Source of the DNA: Davidsoniella eucalypti
Lineage: Eukaryota; Ascomycota; Sordariomycetes; Microascales; Ceratocystidaceae
Length of the DNA stretch: 64,000 nt
Assembly (NCBI GenBank): GCA_004009845.1
Contig: RMBW01000004.1
Coordinates: forward strand, 558,001-622,000
Reading direction: 5' to 3'
Shown: positions 24,255-36,800 of the stretch, piece by piece
How the letters are laid out: every line of letters starts with the position of its first letter
Position numbering within the stretch: position 1 is the stretch's first letter
The notes under the pieces: generated by a model
Database searches by the model: none
Seen by the model: only the letters and a program-made list of their open reading frames with translations
What the model was told of the DNA's origin: nothing
Translations under genes and position numbers: made by a program

Positions 24255-24606
24255 CGTAGATATTGATGTGATGGAAAGAGATTAACCAAAAGACGCAGTT
24301 TACGCAATTGGATTGGTATCAAGAAAAATTGAACAGGGTGCTGGTGATGTTGAAATTTGGTTGCGCAAGTTGGAGTTAGCTCTGGCGGTGGCTGCTGCGT
24401 AGTTGAAAGTACAAATGCAAGGCTGACAAAAGCTGGCTCTAATTTTTTTTTTTTCGTGCGTCACATCCCACTTCGACTTTGGCAGCCTTGTCCCACCAAA
24501 TATTTCGGCGGCTCTCACTTCCCTCTTTAACTATCTCAATTGGAACTGGGCGATTCTCAGCGTTTGGAAGTAATTTTATGTTCTAGCTCTCTCTCATTTA
24601 TACCTT
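24255..24606. promoter_or_regulatory. Divergent promoter of cwf18 and the PPR gene
   Basis: This 352-base interval lies between two start codons. It has a T12 run at about 24440-24454. No specific element is recognised. Confidence 0.5.
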
Positions 24607-27156
24607 TTGTTTAATCAAGAATGGATCGGTGATATATCTCTTCTACCGCCACACCCATTTGCTTCACATACGCAGATGCTTAGACGGTCTTCTAGCATTT
24701 CGCTCGGCGCTTCTCGGGGCATGGCGCTCCCAGCTCGCTGGATAGCACAACGACTCCCTTCGGCGCGGAAAGTTTCTACGCCACAATATATACGGCATAT
24801 ACCGCTTCGTCCAGCATGTGACACCATCCAACCGATTTGCCTACAGTATCGCTTCTACTCGTCCAGCAACGTGAGCCCGACACTTCAGCCCGAGAACACA
24901 GACGGCTTTTTGAGGACATACGAAAACAACTATGATCATTCTCAAGTTGACACCCGCGCTCCAAACCCGCAAGGAAGTGTACGAAATCATAGTGCGGCTC
25001 ATGAGAGGGACTCTCTTCTAATCAATAAAGGCGACTCGCGGCTCCGAAGACAAGGCCGGTGGAAGCACCAGATCGTCGCATTTCCCAACCGAAATCGCAA
25101 GCAAACACAATCCTTTGTGCCATTCTTTGACTACCGAGAATGGGGCTGGCTTCGACACCAATATGCCAAGGCGGATATCCCACAGATGCGCAGGATCCAT
25201 CGACGATGGAAAGAGCACTGTGAAAATGTGCGCAAGAAAAGATGGCAATCCAAGTTCATTCCATACATATCAAGGACATTGCTTGACTGTGAGACGGCTG
25301 ACGATATGGTACCCATATGGGAGCAATGTAAGCTTGAGAAGCCAGCGGTAGCTACAACCGACTTGTCTATATGGCGGCCCATCATGCTCAGCCTATTATC
25401 TATAGATATCACCCGAGCAATGATGTTTCTAGACGCCACAACACGTGGTTCTTGGCTTCCAGAAGGATACATGATATCAGATTCTATACGAATCGCTGCG
25501 TATTGCATTGATAAATACAAAAAACATCAAAAAACGGACAAGCTGGCCAACCAGGTCGTCGAAACAATGATCACGATGATCAAGCGTACACCAAAGAACT
25601 ACCTTCCTCACCGCCAAAGCGACTTCTTTTATGTCCAGAAAAACGCAAGCCCCGAATATGCGTTGCAGTTCTACATGCTTCTACTCGAAAGGGACATAAA
25701 TGTTCATCCAAACACTATGGCCCAAGTAGCATATCATCTATCGACACATACGTCTTACAAGTTCTACGCCATGCGTATCATCTATGAGGCTCTAACCGGC
25801 ATTCAGGGAATCGAAAAGCTTTCTAGCTGGGCTAAGGTCTGCACGACACTCTTTCTTCCGGGCCGGCAAGGAGTTGATCTAGACCCCGATGACCCGGGAA
25901 CAATGGCACAAGAGCTTTGGGCGGCGCTTATCCCCGCTGGATTTTCGCCCAGTTTGGTCCACTTCACGGCGCTCATCAGATACTTGTGTATCCATGGACA
26001 TCTGGAAACGGCATGGAAGGTCTTTGATGTTGTAATAGAGCATGACATTGATCCCGATCCAGTTCTTTTTGCTACGCTTCTTGATGGTGCTAAGCGAATG
26101 CTAGATACAGACTCGTTCCAACGCACTATTTCACATATTTCGAATAGCAAGACGGTCACAGTTCCAATGTGGAATGCAGCACTTCATTATATTCTCGTAT
26201 TTGCCGTCTCCGAGGCACACCACAAAGGCCTTCACTATCCTCGAGTTATTCCATCGTTTGGCCCTCTATTCGACATATATTGCAAGCTTTTCAAGGTCGA
26301 CGATCTATTGAAAATTCTCCCACCGGACTACACCATTCCAACATCTAATCTATCCGAATGGCGCTTTGCAACAGATTTGCTACATCCTGTCAACAGTGCT
26401 ATTCCAGATACTCCAAACGAACAAAAAGCGCAACCAACCACTTCAACCCTAGCACTCATGATCATATCATACCTACGCAATGTGACGAAGCCTTTCGAAA
26501 TCATGACGTTCTACTCGAACTTTAGACAAAAGCTACTTTCAGGCGATCCTGTGGCCAACTTGATCGTCAAGGAACAGGGCACGTTGGTACATGACATGGT
26601 CATCAAGGCGTTTGCAGGATGGCCTGGAATGTTACGTGCATCAGTAGAAGTCTTTAATGACATGAATTCAGAACCAACTCCCGCCGCAAAGCCAGCCGAC
26701 GATTCTAATGGAGCGGGACCCTCATCGGCCTCTCCATCACAGCACAGCAACGATAAAGATACGGACTCAGATACAAGCTCAGCTCTAGATCCAGATAAAA
26801 AGCCTCCCTCGCCACCACGTCACCCTTCTCCAAGTGTATACACGTGGAACATCCTCTTGCATTCATGGATTGTGCAACGCTCCGCTGAGCCCGACAAAGT
26901 TGTTCAGCTGATGAAGGATAGCGGTGTCAAGCCTACCATCGTGACCTGGAATACTCTGATCTCTGGACATGCTCGCGCACAGCAGCCTCGCAACGTTGTT
27001 TCTGCTCTGCAGAATCTGCATAACGACGGATTCAAGCCGGATGGATGGACCACACGTGCGCTTGAGCAATTGCGCAACAAAGAGGCTGTAATGAAGGAAC
27101 TTCAAGAGGTCATTGATCTTGAGATGGCTTCTATGTATAATGTTGGTGGTATCTAG
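24607..27156 (+). CDS. Mitochondrial pentatricopeptide-repeat protein
   Basis: This is a predicted mitochondrial RNA-binding protein acting in organelle RNA processing or translation. It is intronless, 849 aa from the first ATG. The second ATG at 24676 (MLRRSSSISLGASRGM) would give 826 aa with a better mitochondrial presequence (Arg/Ser-rich, no acids) and may be the true start. Helical-repeat character runs through the middle, with LVHFTALIRYLCIHGHLETAWKVFDVVIEH at about residues 457-486 in PPR style. Clear PPR repeats are near the C-terminus: YTWNILLHSWIVQR, then GVKPTIVTWNTLISGHARA, then GFKPDGWTTRALEQL. A Ser/Pro/Asp-rich low-complexity insert (about 690-745) precedes them. I cannot name the exact orthologue. 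Confidence 0.85.
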   Translation: MFNQEWIGDISLLPPHPFASHTQMLRRSSSISLGASRGMALPARWIAQRLPSARKVSTPQYIRHIPLRPACDTIQPICLQYRFYSSSNVSPTLQPENTDGFLRTYENNYDHSQVDTRAPNPQGSVRNHSAAHERDSLLINKGDSRLRRQGRWKHQIVAFPNRNRKQTQSFVPFFDYREWGWLRHQYAKADIPQMRRIHRRWKEHCENVRKKRWQSKFIPYISRTLLDCETADDMVPIWEQCKLEKPAVATTDLSIWRPIMLSLLSIDITRAMMFLDATTRGSWLPEGYMISDSIRIAAYCIDKYKKHQKTDKLANQVVETMITMIKRTPKNYLPHRQSDFFYVQKNASPEYALQFYMLLLERDINVHPNTMAQVAYHLSTHTSYKFYAMRIIYEALTGIQGIEKLSSWAKVCTTLFLPGRQGVDLDPDDPGTMAQELWAALIPAGFSPSLVHFTALIRYLCIHGHLETAWKVFDVVIEHDIDPDPVLFATLLDGAKRMLDTDSFQRTISHISNSKTVTVPMWNAALHYILVFAVSEAHHKGLHYPRVIPSFGPLFDIYCKLFKVDDLLKILPPDYTIPTSNLSEWRFATDLLHPVNSAIPDTPNEQKAQPTTSTLALMIISYLRNVTKPFEIMTFYSNFRQKLLSGDPVANLIVKEQGTLVHDMVIKAFAGWPGMLRASVEVFNDMNSEPTPAAKPADDSNGAGPSSASPSQHSNDKDTDSDTSSALDPDKKPPSPPRHPSPSVYTWNILLHSWIVQRSAEPDKVVQLMKDSGVKPTIVTWNTLISGHARAQQPRNVVSALQNLHNDGFKPDGWTTRALEQLRNKEAVMKELQEVIDLEMASMYNVGGI

Positions 27157-28778
27157 TTAAAAGTATATAAGTAGATGGCGGTAAAGATTTGTGTCTATCT
27201 GGGCAAGTCAGAGACACCTTATGTCTGATATTTCGTGGAATCTTTAACATTGTATAGTATGTAAATATATCTGTATCTTTCTAGTTATCTTCATGGATTG
27301 GAACGTATGGATGTTCATAATAACCCTATCATTTGGAAACCCTTAACATGCCATGAACCTTGAAATTTGTAAGTTTCACAACTGCAAGGGGCGACTTGAA
27401 CGAACAATGAATAATAGGATTACGCAAGGAAGTTTTAAAATCACATAGTTCATACGAAAGAGGAAGTTTAGTTATCAATATATAAATGTTGGGATATTAT
27501 GGAAACTTTAACCTAGGACTCTCCGTAACCCTTTGAACTATCTCCCCTAAGAAAGACACTGGGCCGGCTACTGGCTGGCCAAACACATTACGGAGACTTT
27601 GTAGACTACCATATCCGCCTATGTCATGTAAGCTAGACGGGTTCATGTTCTTGCGGGAAAAGGAAGGACTCTCTGCAGTTCTTATTTTACCGGAAGGGCA
27701 AATGTCTATCAAATGTCTACCGAAGGTCTTTTCACAAAGGCCGGCTCACATCAACATATAATATAATATATATTAATGTTTCAAGGCTGAAAGTGGTTCA
27801 TTTATGTACATGCCATGCCTGTTTTGGGTCACTAATACAAACAACTACAGGATTTGACAGTTATATAAAAAAAAGAAAATAGTTTATTAAGACTACCGAC
27901 AAAAGTCGCAGCAAGCCATGTATACATAACAGCTAAAAAGCTCGTACCAACCCAAGATAAAGGCCCGACCAAACCAACTTGATCGGAAAAGAAAACAAAG
28001 AAAGCAAAGCATGCCGTGAAGTAAAAAGAATGGTATCATATCGGATCCCAAGCCGAGAAAAGACAGATGGCGATGGAAATAAATAGACAAGGATCGGTGA
28101 AGGAGAAGTCGGGTTCCATGCTGCTTCGTTGAATGGGAGATAATAAAGCTCGACTGTCTTGGAGATGAGCAATGTCCCTCTCTATTACCTATTTGGTAAA
28201 TCAAAACGAAAGGGTGTCTGATAGGTAATCAGCCATCTAGTATAATGTCCAGAGTCCAATTCTTATGTGACTTCCTTTACTATCCAATACTGCATTTACC
28301 TCTTATCGAGGCATAACATGCGGGATCTCCATATTTTTTGATCTTCAACCCTAAGCTATCTGTGGAAAGCATCAAGGCTTGGGAGGAACTGCAGTCAATA
28401 TGAATGATAAGAAAGAGAACTTATTATTACGATCGAGCGAGGAATAAACGTGCGAAAGAGATAAGATGCCGTAGCAAAAGAAAACAAGAGAGCAGAAAAC
28501 CCCGAAAGAAAGTAATAAGAAAACGCCTGGAACACCATATAGATAAGATATCATACCAAAAACATTAACCGCGTACTCTTGCTGGCGACAGACGAAGCAT
28601 TTGTAATCCTTATTCGACATGACAAACAACGGATCAAAACTTTTTTTTCCCTACCGATACAACAACGACAGCAAACAGAATAAACGAAAAGATATATCGC
28701 AATATTGCAGTAAAAATTATAAACAAGCAACCAACTGAAGAGATACCGCACAAACAAGGAACGACGTAGTATAGTTGC
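27157..28778. other. Convergent intergenic interval
   Basis: This is 1.6 kb between the 3' ends of the PPR gene and the SAP-domain gene. It is AT-rich. The right half (about 27,850-28,760) is purine/A-rich on the plus strand, that is, pyrimidine-rich on the strand of the SAP-domain gene, and is possibly its 3' UTR. The small frames here overlap on both strands and have no family features. Confidence 0.6.
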
Positions 28779-30147
28779 TTATTTAGATAGAATGGCCTCG
28801 TAGAAGGCCGCCAGACCGGAAATACCAGCACCGACTAGTAGACCTTGCCAGCTACCGTACAGAGCGGCGTTGACTCTGCTCACGGCGACTTGGTGAATCA
28901 GGCCATTGAAGGAAACACCTTGCGCGAAGATAACGAATGACAGGACGGCCTTGGCAATGCTGAAAGACAGAGGATCAAAAGTGTACTTGCCGCGGAGCTT
29001 CTTAGATCCGGCGTTGGATGAGAGGTTGTAGAAATAGGCCACAACGAGCGGTGCGAAGACGGTGGCGGTCAACCAAGTCAACACAGGGCCCCAGAACGAA
29101 CAGGTGATGAGTATCTTCAGATTGGGAAGCACCACGGGGATAGCGGGAGTCTTGAGCGCAGACACGGCAGGCACGATGAACCACAGTGAATCGGGCAGCA
29201 CGGCGGGGCGCAAGAAGTAAGCCTCGAAGGCAGCGATGCTAAGCAGAATGCTGGGAACGGTGCTCAGAGTCGAGCGCGTAGTGACGGTGACGTCGGCAAC
29301 TTTGCTCTCCTGCACGGCGACAACGCCGCCCTGGAACAGCTCGGTGCTGCGGTCGATAACCTTTTGCACGCTAGCGGGGGTCGCAGGCAGGTTCAGACGC
29401 GTCGAAGCCATCGCAAGAGCGCGGGCGGGCGTCCGGGGAACGAGCGCATGAGGGGTATAGGGTTCCTCACTGAAGGCAGACGTGTTAGAGAGAGAGAGAA
29501 AGACGCGCAAGACAGAGCCAGTGGAGGCTTGCTGCCGTTGTTATCTTGATGGTGGAGAGAGGGCCAACTTACGAATTGGTAGGTCCGCCTTCGATGGCGC
29601 GTGTAGAACGGCGGCGCAGAGCAGTGCTAGGCGCCTTGAGTTCAGGAGCGCCGAAGGACTCGCGTTTTATGGGCGAGCCAACTGAGCGGGCGCGCGAAGT
29701 CCAGAAGTTGGAGAGGCGGATGTCGCCGGTGAGAGAGGCTTCGTTATCGAGGATGTGGGACTCGATGCGGCTTTCCAGGTCGCTCTTCTTGAGAGACTCG
29801 TGGCTAATAGACGAACGGACTGTGTTAGCCGATGTGAAGACAAAACGCGCTTCCAGGGGCGGAAATGGCGGGAGGGAGGGGTTGTTGGGGCTATTTTTTC
29901 CCCCGAAATAGTGGTGGATGGAGGGGAAAACCCGGGCGCGGCAACTAGCCGCCTGAACAAGCTAGACCAAGCCTATCGCGACAACGGTGCTACGAGGCGT
30001 AGAAGCCGAATGTTTATGCGCAAGGGCGAGACACACTACTAAGGGTATTTTGGACACAGTTCAAACTTACTCTTCAATGTCGAGATGGTTGGCGAGCTCG
30101 ATCAGGTCGCCCTTGCGCTGAGCGCGTAGCCAGGCGTTAGAAGACAT
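28779..30147 (-). CDS. SAP-domain multi-pass membrane protein
   Basis: This is about 332 aa; the exons are 30147-30071, 29803-29573 and 29469-28779. The N-terminus (MSSNAWLRAQRKGDLIELA, continued across intron 1 into HESLKKSDLESRIESHI) is a SAP-type helix-extended-loop-helix, a fold normally used for DNA/chromatin contact. A basic Ser/Arg/Pro linker follows. The C-terminal half has about four hydrophobic helices: near SILLSIAAFEAYFL, LKILITCSFWGPVLTWLTA, KAVLSFVIFAQGVSF and GLLVGAGISGLAAFYEAIL. This layout, nucleic-acid-type domain followed by membrane helices, suggests an inner nuclear membrane, ER or mitochondrial protein; its function is unknown. Reading only the last exon would give a 243-aa membrane protein and miss the SAP domain. 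All three junctions keep phase, and both introns have good donor and acceptor signals. Confidence 0.8.
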
Positions 30148-31591
30148 GACGGCGATAATGATTAGAAGATGGATAGCAGAGCTATAATGATCGATGTTGA
30201 TGATGTACGAGGCGGTCTGGAGAGACAAAAAGACCTGCAGCAAGCCGTCGCAACAGTGGGTAATGGCGTTTGCAAGGTGTATGAGGCGCTATTATTTTAT
30301 ACTGTATAGTATAAAAGTGATGACTATGGTGTTTTCCGATGATATTACGACACCAGATAAAAAGGAAAGAAAAAAAGAATTAAAAGTTGGCGTTTTGATG
30401 TATGCAAGGCGCAAAAATTAGTGTAAGAGGGAGAAAAAAAGGGCAGGGTCGAGCTGTTTGGACGTAATTTTTCTGGGCAAAAAAAAAGGAAAAAAAAGAA
30501 AAAAAAAAGAAAAGAAGACGAGTGGGCCTGCTTAGTTTCTTATTTTTACGGCGATTTAATATTAGGGGAGAGTGATAATTTGCCTATTTAATTGCTATAT
30601 TTACAGAACTATTTTCACAGTGACAGGGCTTTGAGTGCCGGATTAGAATAAGAAAACCGGCGTAAACAACGCGTCTATCGAGATCAATTCATCACGAAAG
30701 CGGAAAAAAAGAGAAGAAGCTCCCTCTCTAGCCTCGACAAGGGGGTTGATCTTGATTTCTTCATCGGGCTGTCGCTTTGTTTGTCCTGGTTTGCTGGTTG
30801 GTTTGGGCTTGTCTCTGCTGCAATAGAAGCTGGCATATTACTATTATGGTTATTCCAGGCACAGCACCATCCATCCATCGCATGTCTGGTGACATGAGAC
30901 GGCAACGGTATCATCGAGGGTTCGTTCGTTCGTTCGACTGTTCGACTGTTCGACTGAATTTGACGCTGTGTTCCTGAGTGAGTCCCTGAGGAGCCGTTCC
31001 TCCTAGTTCCTCCACCCAAAGAGGACAGCTTAGCTTAGCTTAGCCTAGCTCAGTTTGGCCTGGAAGCTATGCTTCGCCGACGGCGGCTACAATGTGTCTT
31101 GTTTTGTTTACTACCAAGCGCGTCGTCGCATGAATGCTGATTCGCCCTGTCATTTTATTTTCTTCCGTGGTTCGTGATATCTCTTCGACATTCTTCCCGT
31201 CTTCCAATGAGTTGTCATCGCTCATCTATCAATCAGTAAATACATTGAACAAGAAATGAAAATTCATAAAAAAGAAAAACTTTTCTTGCCGCAATCAACT
31301 CCTGATTGGCTGGAAGCTGCCGGCTCGCCGAAAAGAGAAAATTAAGGTGGCTGGATATGAAAATCGGGTCAACACCGACAAGAACAGATTGTTGATCATA
31401 CAGTGTAATATACAGTATCACACACGTTATATTTCACTGTTTTATGCAAGAGAGTTTCTGGTACTATACGTATGTATATCAATTGTGCTGTATTTCCAAA
31501 TTGGGTATGCTAGCTAGATGACCGAGTCAAGCCAACAAGCCGTTGTTATTCCTCTTAAATATCGTTCAAGCCCAGCCCCAGACTAGTCTGA
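30148..31591. other. Intergenic interval upstream of the SAP-domain gene, downstream of the P450
   Basis: This is about 1.4 kb. It holds A-rich runs (30,360-30,520), a (GTTC)/(GACTGTTC) microsatellite at 30920-30955 and an AGCTT repeat at 31027-31051. No gene is seen. Confidence 0.6.
30920..30955. repeat. GTTC / GACTGTTC microsatellite
   Basis: Four GTTC-type units are followed by three copies of an 8-base CGACTGTT-type unit. It lies in intergenic sequence. Confidence 0.85.
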
Positions 31592-33821
31592 TTAGTCCAA
31601 GAAGTTGACAAAGTTCTCGCGACCACGCTTCACAAAGCGCACTGGTACATTCTTGCCATATAGCTTCAACGTCACCACCGACCGAGCCTGCTTCATAGTA
31701 TCAAGAAACTTGGAGCGCGCCAGGCCATATATTTCTCTGCGCTGGTTGAGTGACATGGTTCCGACCTGGACGTCGGTAGCCCACTCGTCCACAGCCAGCT
31801 CGATGCTGTACTTCTGGAACACCACAGCAATAGCCGCCATGATCTCGACCTGTGCAATACGACGGCCAAGGCAGGACCGTGCGCCGTCACTGAATGGAAT
31901 GTATGCACCGCGCGTGGGCCGGAAGAAGCCCTGGCTAGACGTTGACTGTTGCTCGCTTTCGGGTATCAGCTCTTCATCGGAGGTGTTATTGCCCTCGGAG
32001 GAACTGCTGCCGTTGGTGTTGCTGCGCGCACTGCGGCCGAGGTTGGCGCGGAACCAGCGTGATGGGACAAAGTCATCTAGATCATGGTCGCGGCCACTAA
32101 AGCGGCTCGGTTCAGACGGCCAGTAGTCGGGATGACGGGCGACCGCCGCAGCACTGAGTAATACCTCAGCGCCAGCGGGCAGCACGTATGTCTGGTTCTT
32201 CATGGCAATGGTCTGGTCGGATGATGCAGATACCATCTTAGGTACTAATATAACGGAGGGCATCAGCCGCAATACCTCGTTCATGCAAGCTCCCGGCTGT
32301 GAGGCCAGCAGTGGCCCAATGAGCGCGTCATAGTCCCAGGTTGATGAGTCAGACTGGCCTACGATGCGGTCCAGATCGGCAATTAGCGCACGCTGCGCCG
32401 TAGGATAAGCGGCTAGATACAGGAACATGAAGTGTAAAGCATTGGCAGTTGTCTCGTGGCCAGCCACCATCATGACGAAGATGTTACCTAGAATGTCGCT
32501 GCGGCTGAGGCGTGGCGCTTTGAGATCAACTAGGGACGCCTGCTTGACCTGCAGCCAACTGCGCTTCTCCTCGTGATATGTCCGCGCCAGGTGGCCGATC
32601 AAGTCCATGCCTTGGTCTTCATCCCGTCGCACATCGTTGCGAATGTCATCTAGACGCTCGTCTAAAATCTCGTCCATGTACTTCTTGTAGTTTTCCTTGG
32701 CCTCTGCGGCCAGCTTCACGAGCTTGAACGGTAGGTACTCTAGTTAGGGACAGCGTTAGTATGGAACGGTGAAAAAGTGAGGGTTAAATATAATATACTC
32801 ACTCATGACCCATGTTGGGGTTAGTAACACAACAAAGAGGTATTCCAATAGAGTCGATAGACTCTGAACTAGAGTCATCGTGTGGCCGCCCATGGGCTCC
32901 TCGCTTGTATACTTCTCATTGCGCGGATCGACAGCACGTTTGAAGACTTGGCCTGGCCAACGCATCTTCACACCAAAGCCGACATACGAGATGATGTGTA
33001 GCGTCAGCTTCATAGTATCCATCTCGACCGACGTAATCGACTTGGGGTCCATCAAATAGCCATCGACATACTGAGGCTTGCGCGGCTCTTTGCCCGGCAA
33101 CGGACGGTCCTCGGCCTGTGCTACCCACTGCTCGACCATACCGGCCGACTGGTTGATAGACTCGCGCCACACAAGTGCAGCGTTCTTCTCGTTGAACGTG
33201 GCAGCCGTGGTCTTACGGTGCATGCGCCACATTGGGCCTTCCGTTGTCAAAACGCTGGCGCCAAACTGCTCCATCACTGCGTACACGCTCAAGTTCTTGG
33301 TAAACCGGTCTTTTTGCGTGGTGATCTGATGGATCACTTGCGGGTTGTCTGTCATCAACAGAATGTTGCATGGCGATACGACCAAATATGCCTCGCCGTT
33401 CTCAGCATATATGTCATGATGGCGGTGATAATCAGCATCTTGGAACGCCATGCTACATGTATGGGTTGGAACGGTTAGTAATTTGTTACATAAAGAGGTA
33501 GAATATTACTAGGTAGTAGACTCACTTCAGCCATTTTTGGAACGGGAACAATGGCCCCATCTTTCGCAAAACAGGCACTATGAAAGCTGCAGTTGCAGTC
33601 CATGGAATCCAGAAGGGTGAACAGGCTGTGACACGAACACAAAATTAGTCAAGAAGTAAATTAATCATTATGCGTTGGTGTTCGTAAAACGTACGACCGA
33701 TGATGTAGTTTAGGCCACTGGCCTTTGCCTTGGCAATATTGGAGCGCCAGCTGATGAGTAGTGACAACATATTGTATGTCACTATAGCCAAAACGGCGCA
33801 AGGCACAACCGAACTTATCAT
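31592..33821 (-). CDS. Cytochrome P450 monooxygenase
   Basis: This is a membrane-anchored heme-thiolate monooxygenase, substrate unknown, about 674 aa. The exons are 33821-33695, 33625-33526, 33452-32803 and 32739-31592. Exon 1 supplies a hydrophobic anchor (SSVVPCAVLAIVTYNMLSLL). Family landmarks are the C-helix WRMHR, the I-helix AGHETT (exon 4), the K-helix ExxR in NEVLRLMP, and the heme loop PFSDGARSCLGRR with ligand Cys at about 582. Upstream of the heme loop sits an unusual Ser/Asn/Glu-rich insertion of about 35 residues, which partly explains a length well above the usual 500-550. An in-frame ATG at 33977 would add 52 residues. I prefer 33821 because it places the anchor at the N-terminus. 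It stands alone, with no obvious biosynthetic partners beside it. Confidence 0.9.
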
Positions 33822-36800
33822 GGTTGTGTAAGTAGCAAGCAGATTGGATGAGAAGAGGGTTAAAAAACAAGAGAGAAGAGAGAAGACACGCAAGACAGCA
33901 ATGACCTGTGCCTTAGACAAGCTTATCCTGACTGGCAGCAGCCAAAGGGTATATAGTAGAGGTATGTTTTCAAGCAAAGATCAAAAAAATAGATTAAGAG
34001 TAAAAGGGAAGGATGCTATTGGAGCAAAGGGAATATCAGTCAGTGCTGCAAAATTGAATAGTAATGATTTGTTCTTCCTCTAGATTGGCAAAGGAAGAGT
34101 CTCTGAAGAGTTTTTTTTTTTAGTCTTCATTATTCAAGTTGAGCTGTAACACGGCTCGGGGCAACTGCTCGTTTTAAACAACAGCTTTTCGAAACATATT
34201 CGTTTGAGTTTTGATAAGTTTCTTTGGATTTTGTTTCCTTATTCTATGCGTCTAAGTCCCTAAAATGGAAGGGGGGGGCGTGCGTTGAAACATCAACGTA
34301 AATTTTTTTTTTCCTAAGCTGAAAAAAACAGCTCTAAAACGATTAGCCACTACAGCTACAACTACATTTGTATACAACTATACAGCATAAATTTACAGAT
34401 ATAGCGACAAGGGATGTCCGACTACATGTATGCATTACTAGTATGTAGTCAGTTGTATTTTATGGAGCTGCGGCAGGCGGCCCGCTGTTTCCTTCTTTGT
34501 TCTTTGTTCTTTGTTCAATTAAAGTCGCTGTAGTACCAGTTTATGTTTATAGCAATTGCCTATCTTACATTCCGGCTTCGTTCGACGTCATCAACGTAAA
34601 GATATCAAATAGCTATATAATGTATCAGAACTCGGAGCTTTTCACAAGCGCTTTACTTGTCATTTTGAACAGATCTTTCACACTAAGATTCACAGGGCTA
34701 TATCGTACTGTATATTGGATACGCTTATAACCGGAGGTAAGAATATAATGTGTAGAGAGGAAACCGGTTGTCCGTTTTTCTCCGCTTCGAATGTAACGGC
34801 CGCGAATAAATAGAGATACTGCTTCTCGGCCTAGTCTGCAGGATGATTTTTCAAGTGTAAAAACAATAGCATGCTGTCATATGATGTTATCATGTATCGG
34901 GGGTGGTGATATCTAGATATTGGGGGGTTAGCCCGCTGCAACTAATGCAAATACATACATGTATACAACCTTTGCTGCTGCTCGATATCGCCGACGTCCA
35001 ACATGATCCCGCTCTTGGCTATCCGAGAGACAACGCTAGCTAGAACCAACTCGATGCTGCCTTGAATACCAATGGGAGTGCCTTAAATGCTACACTATCG
35101 TCGACGGAGAACCAAGGCACCCATTTAGCCGTGCTGTCAGTTACAAGTACAATGGCAATGATGCCACTCGGAGGAGGTTCACCACCCTAGAAGCTTCTGT
35201 CAGCAACTGGGAAACGCCCTGGCAACGTCACAGTGGGTGATGCTATTGGGACTGGTCGGATAGTTATTTTAGCAGAGCTTTACTTTGCATCACTTTCTAC
35301 ATTTTTTTCTTGTCTTGTTATTTCATTTTTAGCTTACAACTGCACCTTGTTAGGACTAAAGCAACTGCTTTACCTAGGATAAAAAATACATGTACTACTC
35401 TATTCGACTGGGATATCGTGAAGCCTGTAAAGCAAGGCCGGTTTTGAAAGACCATCTTTCACCATCATGTGGCCAGTTCGGCTTACAATATTGAGCGTGT
35501 ATGTGATTTGTGCAACTATCTCTATAAGTCAGCTGTTCTGTTTTATCACAAGCAAATATTGTATATAATTGTTTGGGCCAACATCAGTCAAGCATACTTT
35601 CAAGATACGACGCCCCGCTTACTATTATATTGGGCAGTGTCTGTCTGCCTACCTATCAGTAGTTGTATTAGTATTCACTTGCCTGCCTCTTTTCTCAGCT
35701 CTGACACGCCCCCTCTTTCCATTTTTTAATATTTTTCACACCGGATGCACTAACATCGTTAGCCCGGGCTTCTCGCCGTCCTCCGTCAGCCTATACTTTC
35801 TCTTATCTAGCTATATCGAAGAAAACTATAGGAAGCAAGAACAAAAAACCAAGGCGCTAACCAAGCCATGACAAATTGCAGCGGTTACATCTTGATTCTC
35901 TCGCCCCGCTGGCTGATATACATCACATTAATCATATCTGACGGGAGGCTTACTGCGTATATATGCCCACCCTCCTCCACTCTGTTTCTTTGGCATGTGA
36001 GCTTGTCGTCTATCGATATCTGGCAGCGACGGCCTTGACCTATCGCTTTCTGGTTATGGAATAGAACGAACCTTGGCCACTTGTATGGCTCATATTTCTG
36101 CGGTATCTATATCTATGTGTATATATACATATAATATACCCAGTTTTATGCCCCACAGAAGGTCGCCCAAAACGCCCGGCCACGGACTTCGGGTAGCTTG
36201 TTCGAGACCTTCTTCCAAGCTATCGAGTCCTTGACTTTAAGGCTGGGCCATGCTTATCATTTTATTTATTATGGCTTGGTTTGATATGGTTTCTTTGTTT
36301 GATTAAGAATTATGTTATCTGGCTTACAATATATGGTATGTTAGCCGCTTTCAAGGTGTATATCAAACATATGATAATCGAGTTTCGTTTTGGCCTAGAG
36401 CGGTACATGTATTCCATACTGGTGTTTAAGGATTGAGTCTCAAGATACAGCATCCGTCAATTTCTAGGTTTTAGTAGCACATATTTTTGGACTTTGTGCG
36501 CAAATGCTCACAATAAGGTCTCACATGACTAAAGCTTGTGAAGCTAGCTTTGCTGGCTCTGCTCAGTAAGGTGTAAAGGTTGAAGCTACTAACCCGTTTT
36601 TGATTACTGGTTCTAGCAACACATGCAGGCTATGAGACAAAATAGAGTTTAGCAAGCTTGCCTTTCCTTTTTGTCAATCTTCTCCTTTGCCCGTTTTCTT
36701 TTTTTTCATCTCTTGTTTAGCTTTTAGGTCAATTCGTTTTGTGAAGTACGCTCTCAGATTAACCAAGATGGCATTCGCTTAGCTTAGCCTCGTGTCCATG

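Noticed and set aside
29546..30042. Plus-strand frames opposite the SAP-domain gene
   Set aside because: They are antisense shadows of the exons of the minus-strand gene; the sense strand explains the sequence with a domain and good splice sites.
33822..33977. 52-residue N-terminal extension of the P450
   Set aside because: It is in frame and has an ATG, but it would place polar sequence and a second hydrophobic stretch before the membrane anchor. The start at 33821 gives a normal P450 N-terminus.
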